The translations under genes and the position numbers were made by a program. Source: Acetobacteraceae bacterium (GTDB lineage: Bacteria > Pseudomonadota > Alphaproteobacteria > Zavarziniales > Zavarziniaceae). Taken from it: a stretch of 64,000 bases of DNA. The notes beneath the pieces were generated by a model. The model worked only from the letters and a program-made list of their open reading frames with translations. It searched no databases and was not told where the DNA came from. Where the stretch lies: assembly GCA_947379865.1 (NCBI GenBank), contig CANCOY010000001.1, positions 39,185 to 103,184 of the forward strand. Direction: 5' to 3'. This document shows, one piece after another, positions 26,050 to 35,229 of the stretch (positions are counted from its first letter, which is position 1; each line of letters begins with the position of its first letter).

Positions 26050-26691
26050 TCAGAAACGATAGCCAAAGCCCATGCCAACCAGCGTGGGATCAAGGTCGAG
26101 GTCCGCCGTCACCGCGCCACCGTTCAGCTTGGCCGTGGTGTTGAGGAACACCTGCTTGATGTCGAGGTTCAGGAACCAGCGCTCGCTCACCGCCACATCA
26201 ACGCCCGCCTGCAGGACGGTGCCAAAGTTGTTGTCGAGGCTGGCGCTCTGCAGCCCGCTTTTGGGGTTCACGTCATAAAACCAGGTGTAATTGATGCCGA
26301 CTCCCATATAGGGGCTGATGCTGCCCTGGGGCAGGAAATGGTACTGGATGGTCAGGGTGGGCGGCAGCAGGCGCGCCTCCACCACATCGGCCCCAAGCGC
26401 CGTCGAGGTCGCCATGTGCTGCGGCGAGGCGGCGATCACCTCGAACGCGATGTTTGGCGTCAGGAAATAGCTGAGATCAACCTCAGGCGTATATTCCGTA
26501 CTTACATCAAGTGAGCCGCCAAGGGGCGTCACACTGGCATCCGCCTGGGGAATGACGCCCAGCGCACGGGCGCGCACAAGGATGCTGCCCTGCTCCTTGC
26601 CGACGCCCTCGGCCAGGGCGGGGCCTGACAGAGCAGGGGCGGCCAGGCCGGCAGCCGTGGCCATGCAAAGGGTGAGAATGCTCTTCTTCAT
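26050..26691 (-). CDS. ompW: OmpW-family outer membrane beta-barrel protein
   Basis: A 213-residue protein with a signal peptide (KKSILTLCMATAAGLAAP to SGPALA). OmpW features follow: SILVRARALGVIP, LTPNIAFEVIAASPQHM, LPPTLTIQYHF, GVGINYTWFYD and the C-terminal VGMGFGYRF barrel signature. OmpW forms a narrow hydrophobic channel. MKKS at 26691 is the start; longer in-frame starts lack signal-peptide logic. GGAG lies ten bases upstream. Confidence 0.92.
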   Translation of the reverse strand: MKKSILTLCMATAAGLAAPALSGPALAEGVGKEQGSILVRARALGVIPQADASVTPLGGSLDVSTEYTPEVDLSYFLTPNIAFEVIAASPQHMATSTALGADVVEARLLPPTLTIQYHFLPQGSISPYMGVGINYTWFYDVNPKSGLQSASLDNNFGTVLQAGVDVAVSERWFLNLDIKQVFLNTTAKLNGGAVTADLDLDPTLVGMGFGYRF

Positions 26692-26923
26692 GATATGCAG
26701 GCTCCGCTTGCCGGGGGCGCCCCAGACGACCGCCCGGGGGAGAGGTTGCACCTCCCATCCCGCAAAAAACTGCGCCAGATCAAGTTCGTTCCGTACCCAC
26801 ACCAACCCGGCCGGGGCCGTTGCCGGCGGGCAACACAGGCCACCCCGCCTGAGGCGAACGGTCATGAAAACGTTACTTGAAAAATATATGATGGCGGATG
26901 ATTTGCGCAGGAACTAAAAAGAC

Positions 26924-29900
26924 ATGCCGCTTTTGGGCCTCAGTGCTGTTACACAAATGAATCGATTTTCACAGATCCTTTTTCTACTCCTGGCTTTGTG
27001 CTGCACCTTTATGCTGGCAGGCGGCGGCGCCCATGCAGCCGTTCTGGCGCCCGCCTCCGTTTCTGTCGGCACTGATCACAGCTGCGCACTGATGACGGAT
27101 GGAACCGTCTTTTGCTGGGGCGACAGCGCGTTTGGGCAGGTGGGCGACGGCACGACTGACCGGCACCTGTCACCCGTGCAAATCTCAGGCCTGTCCGGGG
27201 TGAGTGCGGTTACGGCGGGCGTCCAGACGTCCTGCGCCCTGCTAAGCGACCAGACCATCACCTGCTGGGGCCGCAACGACCGCGCCCAGACCGGCAACCA
27301 GCGCCAGGACCAGGCCCTCTCCCCCGTCGCCACGCTGGACATTACCGCGGCCACGGCCGTGTCCAGTGGCCTTGATCACACCTGCGCCCTGTTGTCGGAT
27401 GCAACCGTCAAATGCTGGGGCAGCAATAGCTATGCCCAGCTCGGCAATGCCTCCAACGGCAGCTTCAGGCCTGTCAGCGTCAGCATCAGCGATCAGGATG
27501 GAGTCCGCACCCTGACGGGCGTGACGGCCATTGCCTCCGGATTCTATCATAGCTGTGCCCTGGTGCGTGGTGGAACGGTATGGTGCTGGGGCTGGAACCC
27601 CTTTGGACAGGTGGGCAACGGCACCACGAACAACGCCCAATATGCGGTGGCGGTTTCGGGATTGTCAGGCGTCCTCGCCATCTCCGCTGGCGACTTCCAC
27701 AACTGTGCCGTGCTGACGGTGGGCACCGTGAAATGCTGGGGCGCCAATTTCAACGGACAGCTTGGCTCGGTAACTTCACCTGATACAGCAAAAAGTCTCA
27801 TTCCAGTCGCTGTCCCGAGCCTCTCCGGCGTAGCAGCCATATCGGCGGGCGGGTACCAGACCTGCGCCCTGCTGACGGGCAAGACGGTTTCGTGCTGGGG
27901 CGACAATACGGTTGGGCAACTTGGCGACGGCACGACGGTTTCCAGCCTCGCGCCTGTTGCCGTCTCGGGCCTGTCAAATGTGGCACTGCTGTCGGTCAGT
28001 AACACCAGTGCCTGCGCCGTGCTGATGGATGGCACGCTGAAATGCTGGGGCGGCAACGAAAGCGGCCAGATCGGGGACGGCACGACCAAACAGCGAAGCC
28101 CTCCTGTCTACACCGTCTTTCCCCAGAGCATCAGCTGGAGCCAGACCCTGTCGGGCGGGGTGGGCGACAGTGTGGCGCTGACGGCCACAGCCTCGTCCGG
28201 CCTCAGCGTCACCTATGCGGGGACGGCGGACATCTGCACCATCAGCGGTAGCACCCTGACCCTGGTGGCGACTGGCACCTGTATTGTTACGGCTGCGCAG
28301 GCCGGAACCTCGAATTATAGTGCAGCAGACAGCGTCAGCCTCAGCTTTGACGTCACCAAGGGCACCCAGACGATCAGCTGGAGCCAGAGCCTGTCTGGCG
28401 CCGTGGGGGGCACGGTTTCCCTCGGCGCCACGGCAACGTCGGGCCTTGCCCTAACCTATGCCAGCGATACAACGGGGGTCTGCACGGTGAGCGGCACGAC
28501 CCTGAGCCTGGTCAGCGCTGGCACCTGTTCCATAACCGCCTCTCAGGCGGGGAGTGATTCCTATTTCGCCACCAGCCTTACGCGCAGCTTCACCGTTGCC
28601 AAGGGCAGCCAGAGCATTAGCTGGAGCCAGAGCCTGTCTGGCGCCGTAACGGGCTCCCTCAGCCTTGCGGCCTCCACCTCGTCTGGCCTTGCGGTCTCTT
28701 TTGCCGGGACAAGCGGGGTCTGTACAGCAAGCGGCAGCACCCTCAGCCTTGTTGCCCAGGGTATTTGTACGGTTACAGTCACACAGGCGGGCAATGACAA
28801 TTATCTGACGGCAACAAGCGTCCAGAAAACCTTCACGGTTACGGCCGCCATTGCAGTTTCGCCCTCCAGCCTGTCCTTTGCCAGCAGGCCGATCAACACC
28901 ACCAGCAGTGCCCAGACCATAGCCGTCAGCAATGGCGGCGGCGCCAGTTTCCAGATCACGGGCATCACTTTAAGCGGCACTGATGCCGCGGCGTTCACCG
29001 CAAGCAATGGCTGCTCCACCGTAGCGGCAGGGGCCAGTTGCACCATCTCCCTTACCTTCAAACCCACCACCACGGGCGCGAAGGCGGCGACCCTTGCCAT
29101 TGCCTCAACCGCCATCGGCACGCCCTCTGTCTCGGTCAGCCTGTCTGGCACTGGCAGTGCGGCCGCGCCGATCATCGGGTTATCTGCCAGCAGCTTTTCC
29201 TTTGGCAATCAGTTCGTGGGCACCGCAAGTGCTGGCCGCACGCTGACCATCTCCAACGCCGGGTCGGCGTCGCTTGCCATCAGCAGCAGCGTGTTGTCGG
29301 GCACCAATGCGGCCGCCTTCACCAAGACGGGTACGTGCACCAGCGTCGCCGCCGGCGCCTCTTGTGCGCTGACCCTGGCCTTTGCACCCAGCGCCACCGG
29401 TGCGGCCAGTGCGACACTCACCATCAATTCCAATGCGTCTGGCAGTGCCGCCACCACGGTTGCCCTCACGGGCGCGGGGATCGTCACGACGCTTTCGTCG
29501 CTGGCGGGTACCATCGATGGGCCGGGCTTTGCCAATGGCACGGGCAGCGCTGCCCGCTTCAACATGCCAAGCGGGATCGCGCTTGATGCGTCTGGCAATC
29601 TCTATGTTACGGATACGGACAACAATCTGGTTCGCAAGGTGACCACCGCCGGCGTCGTCACCACCCTGGCGGGGCAGGTGCGCACGCCGGGGGCCACCAA
29701 CGCCACCGGCACCTCTGCTTTGTTCAAGGCACCCACCGGCATTGCCATCACCAGCAGCAATCTGCTTGTGGCAGACAGCGGCAATCACATGATCCGCAAG
29801 CTGACCACCGCAGGCGTTGCCACCACCCTTGCCGGCACGGCGGGCAGCAGCGGCACCACCGATGCCACCGGTACGGCGGCCCGGTTCAACCTGCCCCAGG

Positions 29901-31468
29901 GCATTGCCGTGGACAGCGCCGGCATTGCCTTTGTTACCGACACCGGCAACAGCACCATCCGCAAGATCACCACGGCGGGCGTGGTCACCACCTTTGCGGG
30001 CAGTGCCGGCCTGCAGGGCGGCACCAATGACACGGGCAGCCTTGCCCGCTTCGCCAGCCCCCTTGGCATCACCCGCGATGCCAGCAATGTGCTTTACGTG
30101 ACCGACAGCACGGGCCAGACCCTGCGCAAGATCACCACCGCCGGCGTGGTAAGCACCCTTGCCGGCGCCCATGGCCTGTCGGGCAGCACGAACGACACGG
30201 GCGCACTGGCCCGCTTCTCTGCCCCCTCTGGCGCCGTTGTCGACAGCACGGGCGCCCTCTTTGTGACGGATGCCGCCAATGGCACGATCCGCAAGGTTAC
30301 ATCTGGCGGTGCCGTGACCACCTTTGCAGGGACGGCCGGGGCGCAGGGCTCGGTCAACGGCACGGGGGCGGGCGCCATGTTCTACAAGCCCGTGGGCCTT
30401 GCGCGCGACGCCAGCAATACACTGTATGTGGCCGACCCGGTGGCCCATGTCATCCGCAAGATCACCAGTACCGGCGCCACCACCACCCTGGCCGGTTATC
30501 CCGCCACTGTGGGGGCCGCCAATGATACGGGCAGCCTCGCCAGTTTCCGCGACCCCTCTGCCATGGTGGCCGATGGCGCGGGCAATCTCTTCATCGCCGA
30601 CACCGGCAACCACAGCATCCGCAAGGTGACGCCAGCCGGCGTGGTGACAACCTTTGCTGGAACCGCCCTCATCTCTGGCGCGACCAATGGCACGGGTGCC
30701 GACGCACGCTTCAACGGCCCCAGGGGCCTGGCGATTGATGGCAGCGGCACCCTCTATGTGGCGGATACTGGCAACCACGCCATCCGCATGATTACCTCTG
30801 CCGGGGTGGTGACAACCCTTGCGGGCAGCGCCGGTACAGTTGGATCAACCGATGCAACGGGGGCGCTCGCCCGTTTCCGCGGCCCTGCCGCACTCGCGGT
30901 GGACAGCGCGGGCAGCACGCTTTATGTGGCGGACACGGGCAATTACACGCTCCGCAAGATCACGGTTGCAACTGGCGCCGTCAGCACCCTGGCAGGCTCG
31001 GCCGGACTTGCGGGGACGACGGAGGGAACGGGCACCGCCGCCCGCTTTGGCCTGGTTCAGGGCCTCGGCCTTGATACGACGGGCACCACCCTTTACGTCG
31101 CAGATACCAGCAACAACACCATCCGCAAGGTCGTTATCAGCACCGGCCTTACCAGCACCTTTGCGGGCACGGCTGGCAGCCGCGGCACCCTTGCGGGCAC
31201 CGGCACCGCCGCCCGCTTCTCCAGCCCGTCGGCGCTGATGGTGGACAGCGCCAACACCCTCTATGTGGGGGACGCTGGCAGTTGCACCCTGCGCAAGATC
31301 ACCTCCGCCGCCGTGGTAACAACCCCGGTGGGCTCCGCCGGCACCTGCCTGTTCGCCGCCGCCAATGCGCCCTCCACCATCAGCGTGCCCATGGGCCTTG
31401 CGAAGGTGGGGACAAGCCTGTTCGTGACCCTGGGCAATGGCGTGGCGAAGGTCGCAAACATCCCCTGA
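26924..31468 (+). CDS. Giant secreted RCC1 / Ig-like / ASH-like / NHL-repeat protein
   Basis: A 1,514-residue exported protein with four repeat regions. Residues about 45-395 hold seven RCC1 units (each HxCALL...WGxNxxGQxGDGTT), enough for one seven-bladed propeller, each with paired Cys. About 399-640 hold three Ig-like copies (ISWSQSLSGAV...CTVSG). About 641-850 hold two ASH/choice-of-anchor-D-like domains. About 855-1514 hold twelve NHL units (LAG...GTGxxARF...LYVADTGNxxIRK), the last degenerate, enough for two six-bladed propellers. A signal peptide precedes AAVLAPAS. No membrane anchor or sorting motif is seen. ATG 26924 has AGGA upstream; ATG 26957 is an alternative. Binding or adhesion is inferred, not shown. 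Confidence 0.85.
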   Translation: MPLLGLSAVTQMNRFSQILFLLLALCCTFMLAGGGAHAAVLAPASVSVGTDHSCALMTDGTVFCWGDSAFGQVGDGTTDRHLSPVQISGLSGVSAVTAGVQTSCALLSDQTITCWGRNDRAQTGNQRQDQALSPVATLDITAATAVSSGLDHTCALLSDATVKCWGSNSYAQLGNASNGSFRPVSVSISDQDGVRTLTGVTAIASGFYHSCALVRGGTVWCWGWNPFGQVGNGTTNNAQYAVAVSGLSGVLAISAGDFHNCAVLTVGTVKCWGANFNGQLGSVTSPDTAKSLIPVAVPSLSGVAAISAGGYQTCALLTGKTVSCWGDNTVGQLGDGTTVSSLAPVAVSGLSNVALLSVSNTSACAVLMDGTLKCWGGNESGQIGDGTTKQRSPPVYTVFPQSISWSQTLSGGVGDSVALTATASSGLSVTYAGTADICTISGSTLTLVATGTCIVTAAQAGTSNYSAADSVSLSFDVTKGTQTISWSQSLSGAVGGTVSLGATATSGLALTYASDTTGVCTVSGTTLSLVSAGTCSITASQAGSDSYFATSLTRSFTVAKGSQSISWSQSLSGAVTGSLSLAASTSSGLAVSFAGTSGVCTASGSTLSLVAQGICTVTVTQAGNDNYLTATSVQKTFTVTAAIAVSPSSLSFASRPINTTSSAQTIAVSNGGGASFQITGITLSGTDAAAFTASNGCSTVAAGASCTISLTFKPTTTGAKAATLAIASTAIGTPSVSVSLSGTGSAAAPIIGLSASSFSFGNQFVGTASAGRTLTISNAGSASLAISSSVLSGTNAAAFTKTGTCTSVAAGASCALTLAFAPSATGAASATLTINSNASGSAATTVALTGAGIVTTLSSLAGTIDGPGFANGTGSAARFNMPSGIALDASGNLYVTDTDNNLVRKVTTAGVVTTLAGQVRTPGATNATGTSALFKAPTGIAITSSNLLVADSGNHMIRKLTTAGVATTLAGTAGSSGTTDATGTAARFNLPQGIAVDSAGIAFVTDTGNSTIRKITTAGVVTTFAGSAGLQGGTNDTGSLARFASPLGITRDASNVLYVTDSTGQTLRKITTAGVVSTLAGAHGLSGSTNDTGALARFSAPSGAVVDSTGALFVTDAANGTIRKVTSGGAVTTFAGTAGAQGSVNGTGAGAMFYKPVGLARDASNTLYVADPVAHVIRKITSTGATTTLAGYPATVGAANDTGSLASFRDPSAMVADGAGNLFIADTGNHSIRKVTPAGVVTTFAGTALISGATNGTGADARFNGPRGLAIDGSGTLYVADTGNHAIRMITSAGVVTTLAGSAGTVGSTDATGALARFRGPAALAVDSAGSTLYVADTGNYTLRKITVATGAVSTLAGSAGLAGTTEGTGTAARFGLVQGLGLDTTGTTLYVADTSNNTIRKVVISTGLTSTFAGTAGSRGTLAGTGTAARFSSPSALMVDSANTLYVGDAGSCTLRKITSAAVVTTPVGSAGTCLFAAANAPSTISVPMGLAKVGTSLFVTLGNGVAKVANIP

Positions 31469-31637
31469 GATAAAGGGGATCTGGGGCACCACAACAAAGG
31501 GCAGGCCCCATAGGGGGCGGCGTCTCTTGGGGTGGGAATAAAGGCCATTGGTCGACTGAGATTTATTCTTTGTTCAAAGGATTTCTCCTGTTTGTGCGCC
31601 TCACGGCACCTGTTCCACGCCGTGGAGAGGTTCGCGC

Positions 31638-31665
31638 TTGACAGTTTGCTCAGCCTTCCAATTAT
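31638..31665 (+). promoter_or_regulatory. Sigma-70-type promoter of the VHL-like gene
   Basis: A perfect -35 TTGACA (31638-31643) and -10-like AATTAT (31660-31665) with 16-bp spacing lie 52 bp before the ATG. The local sequence is AT-richer than the surroundings. Confidence 0.5.
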
Positions 31666-31716
31666 CTGGGATATGCATATTCAGGCTCGCGCGGGCGGGC
31701 TGGAAGGGACATCGAG

Positions 31717-32079
31717 ATGAAGAAGTTTCTGGTGCTGGGTTGCCTGCTGGCCGGCGGTGTGTTCCTGATGCCGCAGGCGGCAAAGGCCTTTTCCATTCCC
31801 GACGGTTGTTCGGCGCAGACCCTCGCCGGTCTGAAGTCGGGCAATAGCGAGGAGGCGGCACAGATTACCTTCCGGAACATGTATCCCCGCCCCGTCGAGA
31901 TCTGGTGGATCAACTTTGAAGGCAAGCCGGAGCTTTTCCTGACGATCGAGAAGGACGGCAGCGAGAAGATCGAAACCTTCGTCGGTCACATCTGGAAGGT
32001 TGTGGATACGGCCGGCAAGAAGTGCGTCTTTTCCTATAGCGCCGACAAGGGCGACGAGAGCGTACTGATCATGGAATAG
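31717..32079 (+). CDS. Secreted VHL beta-domain-like protein
   Basis: A 120-residue protein with a signal peptide (KKFLVLGCLLAGGVFLMPQAAKA). The mature part contains ITFRNMYPRPVEIWWINFEG and FVGHIWKVVD. These correspond to the beta-domain of human VHL, where CNRSPRVVLPVWLNFDGEP is followed by SYRGHLWLFRD. The fold can therefore be predicted with fair confidence. Two Cys in the mature chain may form a disulfide. The elongin-binding alpha domain is absent. Role unknown; in VHL this surface binds hydroxyproline peptides. GAAGGGA lies ahead of the ATG. Confidence 0.8.
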   Translation: MKKFLVLGCLLAGGVFLMPQAAKAFSIPDGCSAQTLAGLKSGNSEEAAQITFRNMYPRPVEIWWINFEGKPELFLTIEKDGSEKIETFVGHIWKVVDTAGKKCVFSYSADKGDESVLIME

Positions 32080-32168
32080 GCATCGGAGAACCGCTTAACC
32101 AAGCGTTCACCGTCTGCTGGCATGATGGCGGGATGACTGATTTTCTGTAGATCGGGCGCCCGCCAGCC

Positions 32169-32636
32169 ATGTTGTTTTCCCCTCATCGGCCGCTGCCGGG
32201 CGGCACTGCACCCCACGGCCCCCGCCGCCTGATGCTGGGTCTGGCGGCTGGCCTGCTGCTGCTATCGGCCCCTGCCAGAGTGCACGCGCAGGAAGATGGC
32301 GCGGCCACCCCGGCAGAGCGGATCACCCCCTATATCCAGCTGGAGCCGTTGCAGGCCAGCGTGATCGAGAAGGGGATGTGGATCGCCACCCTTGTGGTCG
32401 CCGCCAGCCTCGACAGCCCCACGTTCGAGACAAGGCAACTGGCGCGCTCCCGCATGGAGCGCCTCAATGAAGCCTATCTGTTTGCGCTGTCGAATTTCGC
32501 CCGCACCAGGGTCTCCCTCGACCGCCCGGTCAATGTCGCGGTGCTGGCCAGCACCCTTCAGCGCGTGACCGATGAGGTGCTGGGGCCAGGGATCGCCAAG
32601 GTGCTGATCGGCTTTGTTGCCGTCAACAAGGCCTAG
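32169..32636 (+). CDS. Exported protein of unknown function, faintly FliL-like
   Basis: A 155-residue protein with a long basic N-terminus containing twin arginines (GPRRLMLGLAAGLLLLSAP) and a signal-peptide cleavage site near ARVHAQ. The mature part begins PYIQLEPLQASVIEKGMWIATLVVAASLD and ends with a helical DEVLGPGIAKVLIGFVAV. The pattern of a beta region and then a C-terminal helix is loosely like the periplasmic domain of FliL. No flagellar gene is near, so I leave the function open. It ends at a strong bidirectional terminator. Confidence 0.6.
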   Translation: MLFSPHRPLPGGTAPHGPRRLMLGLAAGLLLLSAPARVHAQEDGAATPAERITPYIQLEPLQASVIEKGMWIATLVVAASLDSPTFETRQLARSRMERLNEAYLFALSNFARTRVSLDRPVNVAVLASTLQRVTDEVLGPGIAKVLIGFVAVNKA

Positions 32637-32665
32637 GCGGCCCAATCCAACCATCGAAAATGAAA

Positions 32666-32696
32666 AAGGCCGGGGCTTTTGGCCCCGGCCTTGTTT
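32666..32696. terminator. Bidirectional terminator between convergent genes
   Basis: The 11-bp stem AAGGCCGGGGC/GCCCCGGCCTT has a 5-nt loop. It is followed by TTGTTTC on the plus strand and TTTTTC on the minus strand. It serves the exported-protein gene and the Ycf48-like gene. Confidence 0.85.
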
Positions 32697-32736
32697 CTGC
32701 CCTCATGCCGCCCGGTGTGACCCCGCGGCAGGCCGA

Positions 32737-33747
32737 TTACTCGGTCAGGGTCTGTGTCTTGGCACCTTCTTCGCCGAAGACATGGATGACGCCGTCCTTG
32801 GTCTGGATCAGGGCCGCCATGGCTGCACGATCGTCGCGCGGGGCATAGACGAAGGTCTTGCCGCCGTCCTTGCTGATCTGCACGGTGCCTTCAAGGCCGA
32901 TCAGCACAACGCGGCCATCGCTGAGGATGCGGCCGGACTGGATCGACGAGGTCGACTTGTTGGCAACCTGGTTCCAGGTGGTGCCGCCATCGGCCGAGTG
33001 CCAGATGTTGCCGCGCATGCCGAAGACCAGCACGCTGCCATCCTCGAGGCCAAGGCCGTTCCAGAACGAACCGGAATAGGGGGTCTGCAGGATTTCCCAG
33101 TTCTCGCCCTTGTCCTTGGAGCGGAACACATGGCCAGCTTCGCCCGCGATCAGCAGTTCGCCGCTCTTGGCCTTGAAGATGCCGTTCATGTGGAAATCGC
33201 TGTCGCCGATCTTCTTCTGCGTCCAGGTGGCACCACCATCAGCCGTCGTCATGTAGAGGCTGTAGGCACCAACCGCGAAGCCATTCTGGGCATCGCTGAA
33301 GTAGACGGAGAAGAGGGGCTGTTCCAGCTCGGGCTGCTTGCTCTGCACGGTCCAGGTCTGGCCGGCATCGGCGCTGTGCAGGATGACGGCATCATGGCCA
33401 ACGGCCCAGCCGTTCTTCGCGTCGGCAAAGGCAATCGACGTGAGCGTGACGTCAACCGGCACGGTGGCCTGGGTCCAGCTGGCACCCTGGTCATCGGAAT
33501 AGACGATGTGGCCCCATTCGCCGACCGCCACCAGGCGTTCGCCAGCGGTGGTCACATCGAGCAGAAGCGAGGTTGCCGCAAGGCGCGAGGGGAGGGAAGG
33601 TGCATCCTTCAGCTCGCTACCCTCGGTCACTGCCTTGGGCACGACGGGGGCGAGCGTGGACTGCGCGAAGGCGGGCGCACCGGCAAGGCCCAGGCACAGG
33701 CCGGCGGCAAGACCCAGGACGGAAGAGCGGCGAAGGAGAAGGGTCAT
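32737..33747 (-). CDS. Ycf48/HCF136-like beta-propeller protein, periplasmic
   Basis: A 336-residue exported protein (signal peptide ending APAFAQ) with BNR/Ycf48-type blades. Repeated SDDQGASWTQ, SADAGQTWTV, TADGGATWTQ, SKDKGENWEI and SADGGTTWNQ motifs sit at about 45-residue spacing, giving a predicted seven-bladed propeller. In cyanobacteria Ycf48 aids photosystem II assembly. In proteobacteria homologues often accompany RND-type exporters, none of which is adjacent here. Function here is unknown. Confidence 0.83.
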   Translation of the reverse strand: MTLLLRRSSVLGLAAGLCLGLAGAPAFAQSTLAPVVPKAVTEGSELKDAPSLPSRLAATSLLLDVTTAGERLVAVGEWGHIVYSDDQGASWTQATVPVDVTLTSIAFADAKNGWAVGHDAVILHSADAGQTWTVQSKQPELEQPLFSVYFSDAQNGFAVGAYSLYMTTADGGATWTQKKIGDSDFHMNGIFKAKSGELLIAGEAGHVFRSKDKGENWEILQTPYSGSFWNGLGLEDGSVLVFGMRGNIWHSADGGTTWNQVANKSTSSIQSGRILSDGRVVLIGLEGTVQISKDGGKTFVYAPRDDRAAMAALIQTKDGVIHVFGEEGAKTQTLTE

Positions 33748-34235
33748 TCTGGACTCACGGTCAGGAGGCTACGGGTCAGGGCTGGCGAAAGCGCCGATGA
33801 AGGCCCCCCGATGGAAAGCGGGGCGCAGGGGAAACAGTTTCTTGAGGTCACGGGCGGGAACCGCAGGGAATGCGTCGTGCCACAGGCCCCGTTTGCCGGA
33901 TCCCTCTGGCTGCGCCCAAGGCCGGATACCGGCCTGTGGGTGCGCAATGCACCACCATATGTCGTCCTCCCTCACCTCTGTCGCGCTCCGTGCGCCTGTC
34001 CTGCCACCCCCGGGGGGCACCGGACAAGCACCGGACCGTCTATTTTTGGCCGTCCAGCCTTTCCAGGCACACCCCGGATCGTTCGGGGGGGCCATGGCAA
34101 GGCGGCAGCACGGCAATACATTAGCCGCGATTGCCCGGCGGATAAAGCCTGCACCGGCAGGAACCCGCCAGACAGGCGTGCAGCGGACGATTTGTTCCCC
34201 TGCCGCCCGCCATGTCAAGCAGGACCTTCGCCGGT
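33748..34235. other. 488-bp intergenic stretch without a supported gene
   Basis: Both flanking genes are on the minus strand. The region must contain the promoter of the Ycf48-like gene and the 3' end of the SMP-30 transcript. I saw no credible open frame, RNA gene, strong hairpin with T-tract or long repeat. Confidence 0.5.
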
Positions 34236-35159
34236 TCAGGTATTGAGGTACTCCAGCGGCAGGCCCGGACGCGGCCATTCGAAGGAAACAAGCTTGCCCG
34301 TGCCAGACAGCGTCGCATAGGCCGTGCGCAGATCCTTGCCGCCAAAGCAGATGTTGGTGGTCAGCGGATCGGGCAGCGGATAGTGCTTTACGTCCTTCCC
34401 ATCTGGCGAAATGGCCGTGATGCCGCCATTACCGATGGTTGCGGCGCAAACATAGCCGCCGGCATCCACCGCCAGACTGTCGAGCAGGTTGAAGTCGGGC
34501 AGGCCCACCAGCAGCGTGCCGCCATGGGCAAGCAGGCCCGGCGCCGGCGCAATCACCCCCGGCGCGGCGATGTCGAAGGCCCAGACCCGGCCGGTGAAGG
34601 TTTCTGCGACATAGAGACGCTTGTGGTCCGGCGACAGGCCGATGCCATTGGGGCCTTCCAGCGGGAAGATGATTTCCTTGCACGAACTGCCATCGGCCTT
34701 GGCATAGAAGACGCCGGTGCGGTCGCGCTCGCGATCACGGCTCTTGCCATGGTCGGTGAAGTAAAAGCCGCCGTGCTTGTCGAACACGATGTCATTGGGG
34801 CCACGCAGGGCCACGTCGCCGGCCTTGGTATACAGGGTCTCGAATTTGCCCGTCTCAGGGTCGACCACCTGGATGGAGCCGCCCTTGTAATCATGGGGCT
34901 GGTGGCCGGGGAACAGCAGGCCCTCGTGGGTCGACCATTCAAAGCCGCCATTGTTGCAGACATAGATCTTGCCATTGGGGCCCATGGCAGCGCCGTTGGG
35001 GCCGCCGCCCAGCTTGGCGATGATCGTCTGCTTGCCGTCGGCCGCCACCCGGGTAAGGGTGCCACGCTCGATCTCCACCAGAATGATGGAGCCATCGGGC
35101 ATGGCGATGGGGCCTTCCGGGAACCTGAGGCCAGAGGTGATCTCATGGAACGCAGTCAT
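34236..35159 (-). CDS. SMP-30/gluconolactonase/LRE family protein
   Basis: A 307-residue six-bladed propeller hydrolase. Family motifs: FPEGPIAMPDGSIILVEIE near the start (metal Glu), GGPNGAAMGPNGKIYVCNNGG, DIVFDKHGGFYFTDHGK and NGIGLSPDHKRLYVAET. It acts as a divalent-metal lactonase on sugar or other lactones. The ATG at 35159 follows GGGGAGGAAGAAA. It probably belongs with the amidase upstream, 70 bp away on the same strand. Confidence 0.88.
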   Translation of the reverse strand: MTAFHEITSGLRFPEGPIAMPDGSIILVEIERGTLTRVAADGKQTIIAKLGGGPNGAAMGPNGKIYVCNNGGFEWSTHEGLLFPGHQPHDYKGGSIQVVDPETGKFETLYTKAGDVALRGPNDIVFDKHGGFYFTDHGKSRDRERDRTGVFYAKADGSSCKEIIFPLEGPNGIGLSPDHKRLYVAETFTGRVWAFDIAAPGVIAPAPGLLAHGGTLLVGLPDFNLLDSLAVDAGGYVCAATIGNGGITAISPDGKDVKHYPLPDPLTTNICFGGKDLRTAYATLSGTGKLVSFEWPRPGLPLEYLNT

Positions 35160-35229
35160 TTTCTTCCTCCCCTGCGGCATCGGCGTGCCGCTTGATTTGC
35201 TCTCTGCTTAAGCCGCCAGCCGCCGGTCT

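Noticed and set aside
22766..26050. tRNA-Ala as attachment site of a genomic island covering the outer-membrane genes
   Set aside because: No integrase gene and no second copy of the tRNA 3' end were found within the window, so island status is unsupported.
29180..30778. 532-codon open frame antisense to the NHL region
   Set aside because: It mirrors the repetitive NHL coding sequence and only reflects the repeat periodicity and GC bias.
27061..31468. CRISPR-like repetition in the giant gene
   Set aside because: The repeats are protein-level RCC1, Ig-like and NHL units with divergent DNA, not identical direct repeats with unique spacers.
31469..31520. Hairpin after the giant secreted protein as a terminator
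   Set aside because: Complementary TGGGGC and GCCCCA segments exist, but the spacing is long and there is no T-run.
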